This document shows, in pieces, positions 57,669-59,624 of a DNA stretch of 59,624 bases. Origin of the DNA: Planctomycetota bacterium (GTDB lineage: Bacteria > Planctomycetota > Phycisphaerae > SM23-33); contig JAPLNA010000230.1 of NCBI GenBank assembly GCA_026693065.1, forward strand, positions 1 through 59,624. Direction: 5' to 3'. The stretch's first letter is position 1. Every line of letters begins with the position of its first letter. The notes below the pieces were generated by a model, which was not told the DNA's origin, did no database searches, and saw only the letters and a list, made by a program, of their open reading frames with translations. The position numbers and the translations under genes are program-made.

Positions 57669-58160
57669 ATGGAACCCGTATGGATCATCGTGCTCCTGCT
57701 GGCGGCCTCGCTGGTCGTGCTGTTCCTGGAAATCCTCACGCCCACCTTCGGGCTGCTCGCGGTGCTGGGTACGGCCGGGCTGGTCGGAGCGGCCTGGGTC
57801 GCCTTCACGGTGAGCACCGCCGCGGGAGTCGGAGTCTCGGCGGGCATTCTCGTCGGCGTGCCGATCTACCTGACGGCCCTGGTGAAGATCCTGCCCAGGA
57901 CGCGGCTCGGGCAGATGCTCTTTCTCAAGAGCACCGAGGTCGGCAAGGCCGAGGGAATCCCCGAGGCGGAGTTTTACGAGAAGCTCATCGACAGCGTCGG
58001 CGTGGCCGAGACGCCCCTTCGCCCGGCCGGCGCCGTCCGAGCGGGCGGGCGGCGGATCGACGCGATGGCCGAGGGCGGGCTCATCGAGCGGGGGGGGAAG
58101 GTCCGCATCATCCGCGTTTCGGGCTCCAGTTGCATCGTGCGAAAGGTTGAGGACGCCTAG
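57669..58160 (+). CDS. Short NfeD-like membrane protein
   Basis: A 163-residue protein with two or three N-terminal membrane helices (about 3-25, 28-45, 55-75: LEILTPTFGLLAVLGTAGL is the NfeD signature) and a small C-terminal beta domain (about 110-160) with the OB-fold end GGKVRIIRVSGSSCIVRKV. It lacks the protease part of its neighbour, so it is the second NfeD of the operon. ATG starts at the base after the preceding stop; floA follows after 63 bases. Confidence 0.75.
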   Translation: MEPVWIIVLLLAASLVVLFLEILTPTFGLLAVLGTAGLVGAAWVAFTVSTAAGVGVSAGILVGVPIYLTALVKILPRTRLGQMLFLKSTEVGKAEGIPEAEFYEKLIDSVGVAETPLRPAGAVRAGGRRIDAMAEGGLIERGGKVRIIRVSGSSCIVRKVEDA

Positions 58161-58223
58161 CGTTCAGGGTATAAGCACTGTGCCGCCTCCGGGCGGTCGC
58201 ACAACATATTGAAAGGGCACACA

Positions 58224-59282
58224 ATGATAGCGACGATTCTGGCGGCGGATACTCCGGTTCCTCCGGGCGCGTGGGTCATGCTGGCCATTCTGGTGGTGAT
58301 CGGGCTGGTAATCATGGGCATGATCCTGCCCCTGTTCGGGCTGTGGGTGCAGGCGTTGGCGGCCCGGGCGGGCGTGGGCATCTTGGCGCTGGTGGGCATG
58401 CGGCTGAGAAAGGTCAACCCCAGCGTGATCGTGCTCTCTCGCATCCAGGCAGTGCGGGCGGGGCTGAAGCTCTCCACCGTGGAGCTCGAGAGCCACTACC
58501 TCGCCGGCGGTCGCCCGGTGAACGTCGTCCGCGCCCTCATCGCCGCCAACCGCGCCAACATCAACCTGGACTGGAAGCTCGCCACCGCGATCGACCTGGC
58601 CGGGCGAGACATCCTCGAGGCCATCCAGACCTCCGTCAACCCGAAGGTCATCGACTGCCCCAACCCCGCCAGCGGCAAGGTGACGATCGACGCGGTAGCC
58701 AAGGACGGCATTCAGGTGAAGGTCAAGGCCCGCGTCACCGTCCGCACGAACATCTCGCGGCTGGTGGGCGGTGCGACGGAAGAAACGATTATCGCCCGCG
58801 TGGGCGAGGGCATCGTCACGTCGATCGGCTCGGCCGAAAGCTACAAGACCGTGCTGGAGAACCCCGACCGGATTTCCAAGACCGTGCTGCAGAAGGGCCT
58901 GGACGCCGGGACGGCGTTCGAGATTCTCTCGATCGACATCGCCGACGTGGACGTCGGGGAGAACGTCGGCGCCAAGCTGCAGGCCGACCAGGCCGAGGCC
59001 GACAAGCGGCGGTTCCAGGCCGAGGCCGAGAAACGCCGTGCGATGGCCATGGCACAGGAACAGGAAATGAAGGCCAAGGTGCAGGAGAACCGCGCGAAGG
59101 TCGTGCTGGCCGAGGCGGAGGTTCCGCTGGCGATCGCGGAGGCCTTCCGCAAAGGCAACCTGGGCATCATGGACTTTTACCGGCTGAAGAACATCCAGTC
59201 GGACACACGGATGCGGGAGAGCATCGCGGGCGAAGAGGGCGGCCGGCCGGACTCGCCCCGCAGCGAACAGCCGCGAATCTGA
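58224..59282 (+). CDS. floA: Flotillin-like protein FloA
   Basis: A 352-residue SPFH/flotillin-like protein that assembles in functional membrane microdomains. The N-terminal hydrophobic hairpin (about 15-60, [20 protein letters not shown]) anchors it. The SPFH-type domain contains [20 protein letters not shown] and [23 protein letters not shown]. The C-terminal third is the Ala/Glu-rich coiled region ([28 protein letters not shown] would continue it) used for oligomerisation. The order and length agree with FloA (YqfA) rather than eukaryote-like flotillins. GAAAGGG before the ATG. Operon with two NfeD genes. Confidence 0.9.
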   Translation: MIATILAADTPVPPGAWVMLAILVVIGLVIMGMILPLFGLWVQALAARAGVGILALVGMRLRKVNPSVIVLSRIQAVRAGLKLSTVELESHYLAGGRPVNVVRALIAANRANINLDWKLATAIDLAGRDILEAIQTSVNPKVIDCPNPASGKVTIDAVAKDGIQVKVKARVTVRTNISRLVGGATEETIIARVGEGIVTSIGSAESYKTVLENPDRISKTVLQKGLDAGTAFEILSIDIADVDVGENVGAKLQADQAEADKRRFQAEAEKRRAMAMAQEQEMKAKVQENRAKVVLAEAEVPLAIAEAFRKGNLGIMDFYRLKNIQSDTRMRESIAGEEGGRPDSPRSEQPRI

Positions 59283-59288
59283 TCGACC

Positions 59289-59624
59289 ATGGAACCCATC
59301 CACGTCATCCTGGGCGCCGGAGGCGACGGCGCCGGCGGCATCATTGGCCTGATCGTGCTGGCGGTCTTCATGGTCGTCGGCAGCCTGGTTAAAGGCGCCG
59401 CCAAGGCGAGGGAGGAGAAGGAGGCCCAGGAGCGAGAGGCCGCCCGCCGCCGTCGCCCGGGCGTCGGACCCCAGGGGCAGGCGGAGGAATTGCATGTTCC
59501 GCGTCCGCCCCTGCTGTCCAAGGCCGCTCGGCGCGCCGCCGCGGCGGCCGCCGCTCAGGCTGCCCAGGTCGCCAAACGCCCCCCGCGGCGGGAAACGCTG
59601 GGCGAGGGCGTGCAGGAAGAGCTC
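59289..59624 (+). CDS. Membrane protein, partial at window end
   Basis: From ATG at 59289 a frame of 112 codons runs off the window without a stop. It starts with a short Gly-rich stretch and a single helix (GIIGLIVLAVFMVVGSLV, about 17-35), then becomes highly charged (AREEKEAQEREAARRRR) and later Ala/Arg-rich. It begins six bases after the floA stop, so it belongs to the same operon. Function unknown; the C-terminus lies outside the window. Confidence 0.6.
   Translation, partial: MEPIHVILGAGGDGAGGIIGLIVLAVFMVVGSLVKGAAKAREEKEAQEREAARRRRPGVGPQGQAEELHVPRPPLLSKAARRAAAAAAAQAAQVAKRPPRRETLGEGVQEEL

Overview
The window reads as high-GC chromosomal DNA from a Planctomycetota-like bacterium, most likely a Phycisphaerae-type heterotroph. 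I infer this from gene content, not from a marker gene. The supporting content is a TIGR03790-type secreted protein (a family reported only in exosortase-bearing genomes), an ECF sigma factor coupled to a giant FecR/VIT/vWA/TPR protein, an MJ0042-type zinc-ribbon protein, several GH4/GH116/GH130/GH172 glycan enzymes, a tungsten aldehyde oxidoreductase, and an NfeD-NfeD-FloA operon. No rRNA, tRNA, CRISPR array, integrase or complete insertion sequence was seen.

Layout. 0.1-5.5 kb: a secreted metzincin-like protease followed by a tightly packed four-gene membrane cassette (DUF6754-like) of unknown function. 5.5-10.9 kb: a sugar ABC importer (binding protein, two permeases, no ATPase) flanked by two GH130 mannoside phosphorylase-like genes. 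This block is badly damaged: one GH130 is frameshifted, one permease has a deletion, and the other has lost its 5' end to a foreign-looking fragment. 11-20.5 kb: mixed genes (CstB-like persulfide dioxygenase/rhodanese, sugar-isomerase-like protein, TIGR03790 protein, zinc-ribbon membrane protein, a caspase-like lipoprotein with a frameshift, NUDIX hydrolase). 20.5-27.2 kb: the ECF sigma/FecR-VIT-TPR operon. 27.3-32 kb: pyruvate kinase and an unusually long RecQ. 32-37 kb: orphan Phd antitoxin, a secreted phospholipase C/P1-nuclease-like protein with a lipoprotein, and MtfA. 37-43 kb: CysM, a tungsten AOR (with a deletion) overlapping a tandem class II aldolase gene, then a pocket of small hypothetical genes including a MbcA/ParS/Xre-type toxin-binding domain. 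43.2-55.6 kb: a saccharide-use locus (two GH4, ribulokinase, UroD-like protein, GH172, GH116) with a purine permease and TadA embedded. 56-59.6 kb: NfeD1b, short NfeD, FloA and a partial membrane protein, cut by the window end.

The most striking non-coding feature is a set of intergenic elements built of degenerate short units with strict periods of 7 bp, 9 bp or 11 bp, many folded into long inverted repeats of about 95-190 bp. At least ten lie in this 60 kb, in most of the longer intergenic gaps and outside the main body of the genes. Unit sequences differ from locus to locus while architecture and period are conserved.

At least five genes carry frame lesions. Three (or possibly more) sit at G/C homopolymers, and two are accompanied by loss of about 20 codons. 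This could be gene decay or, more economically, assembly error in a metagenome-derived contig, so broken genes should be read with that caution.
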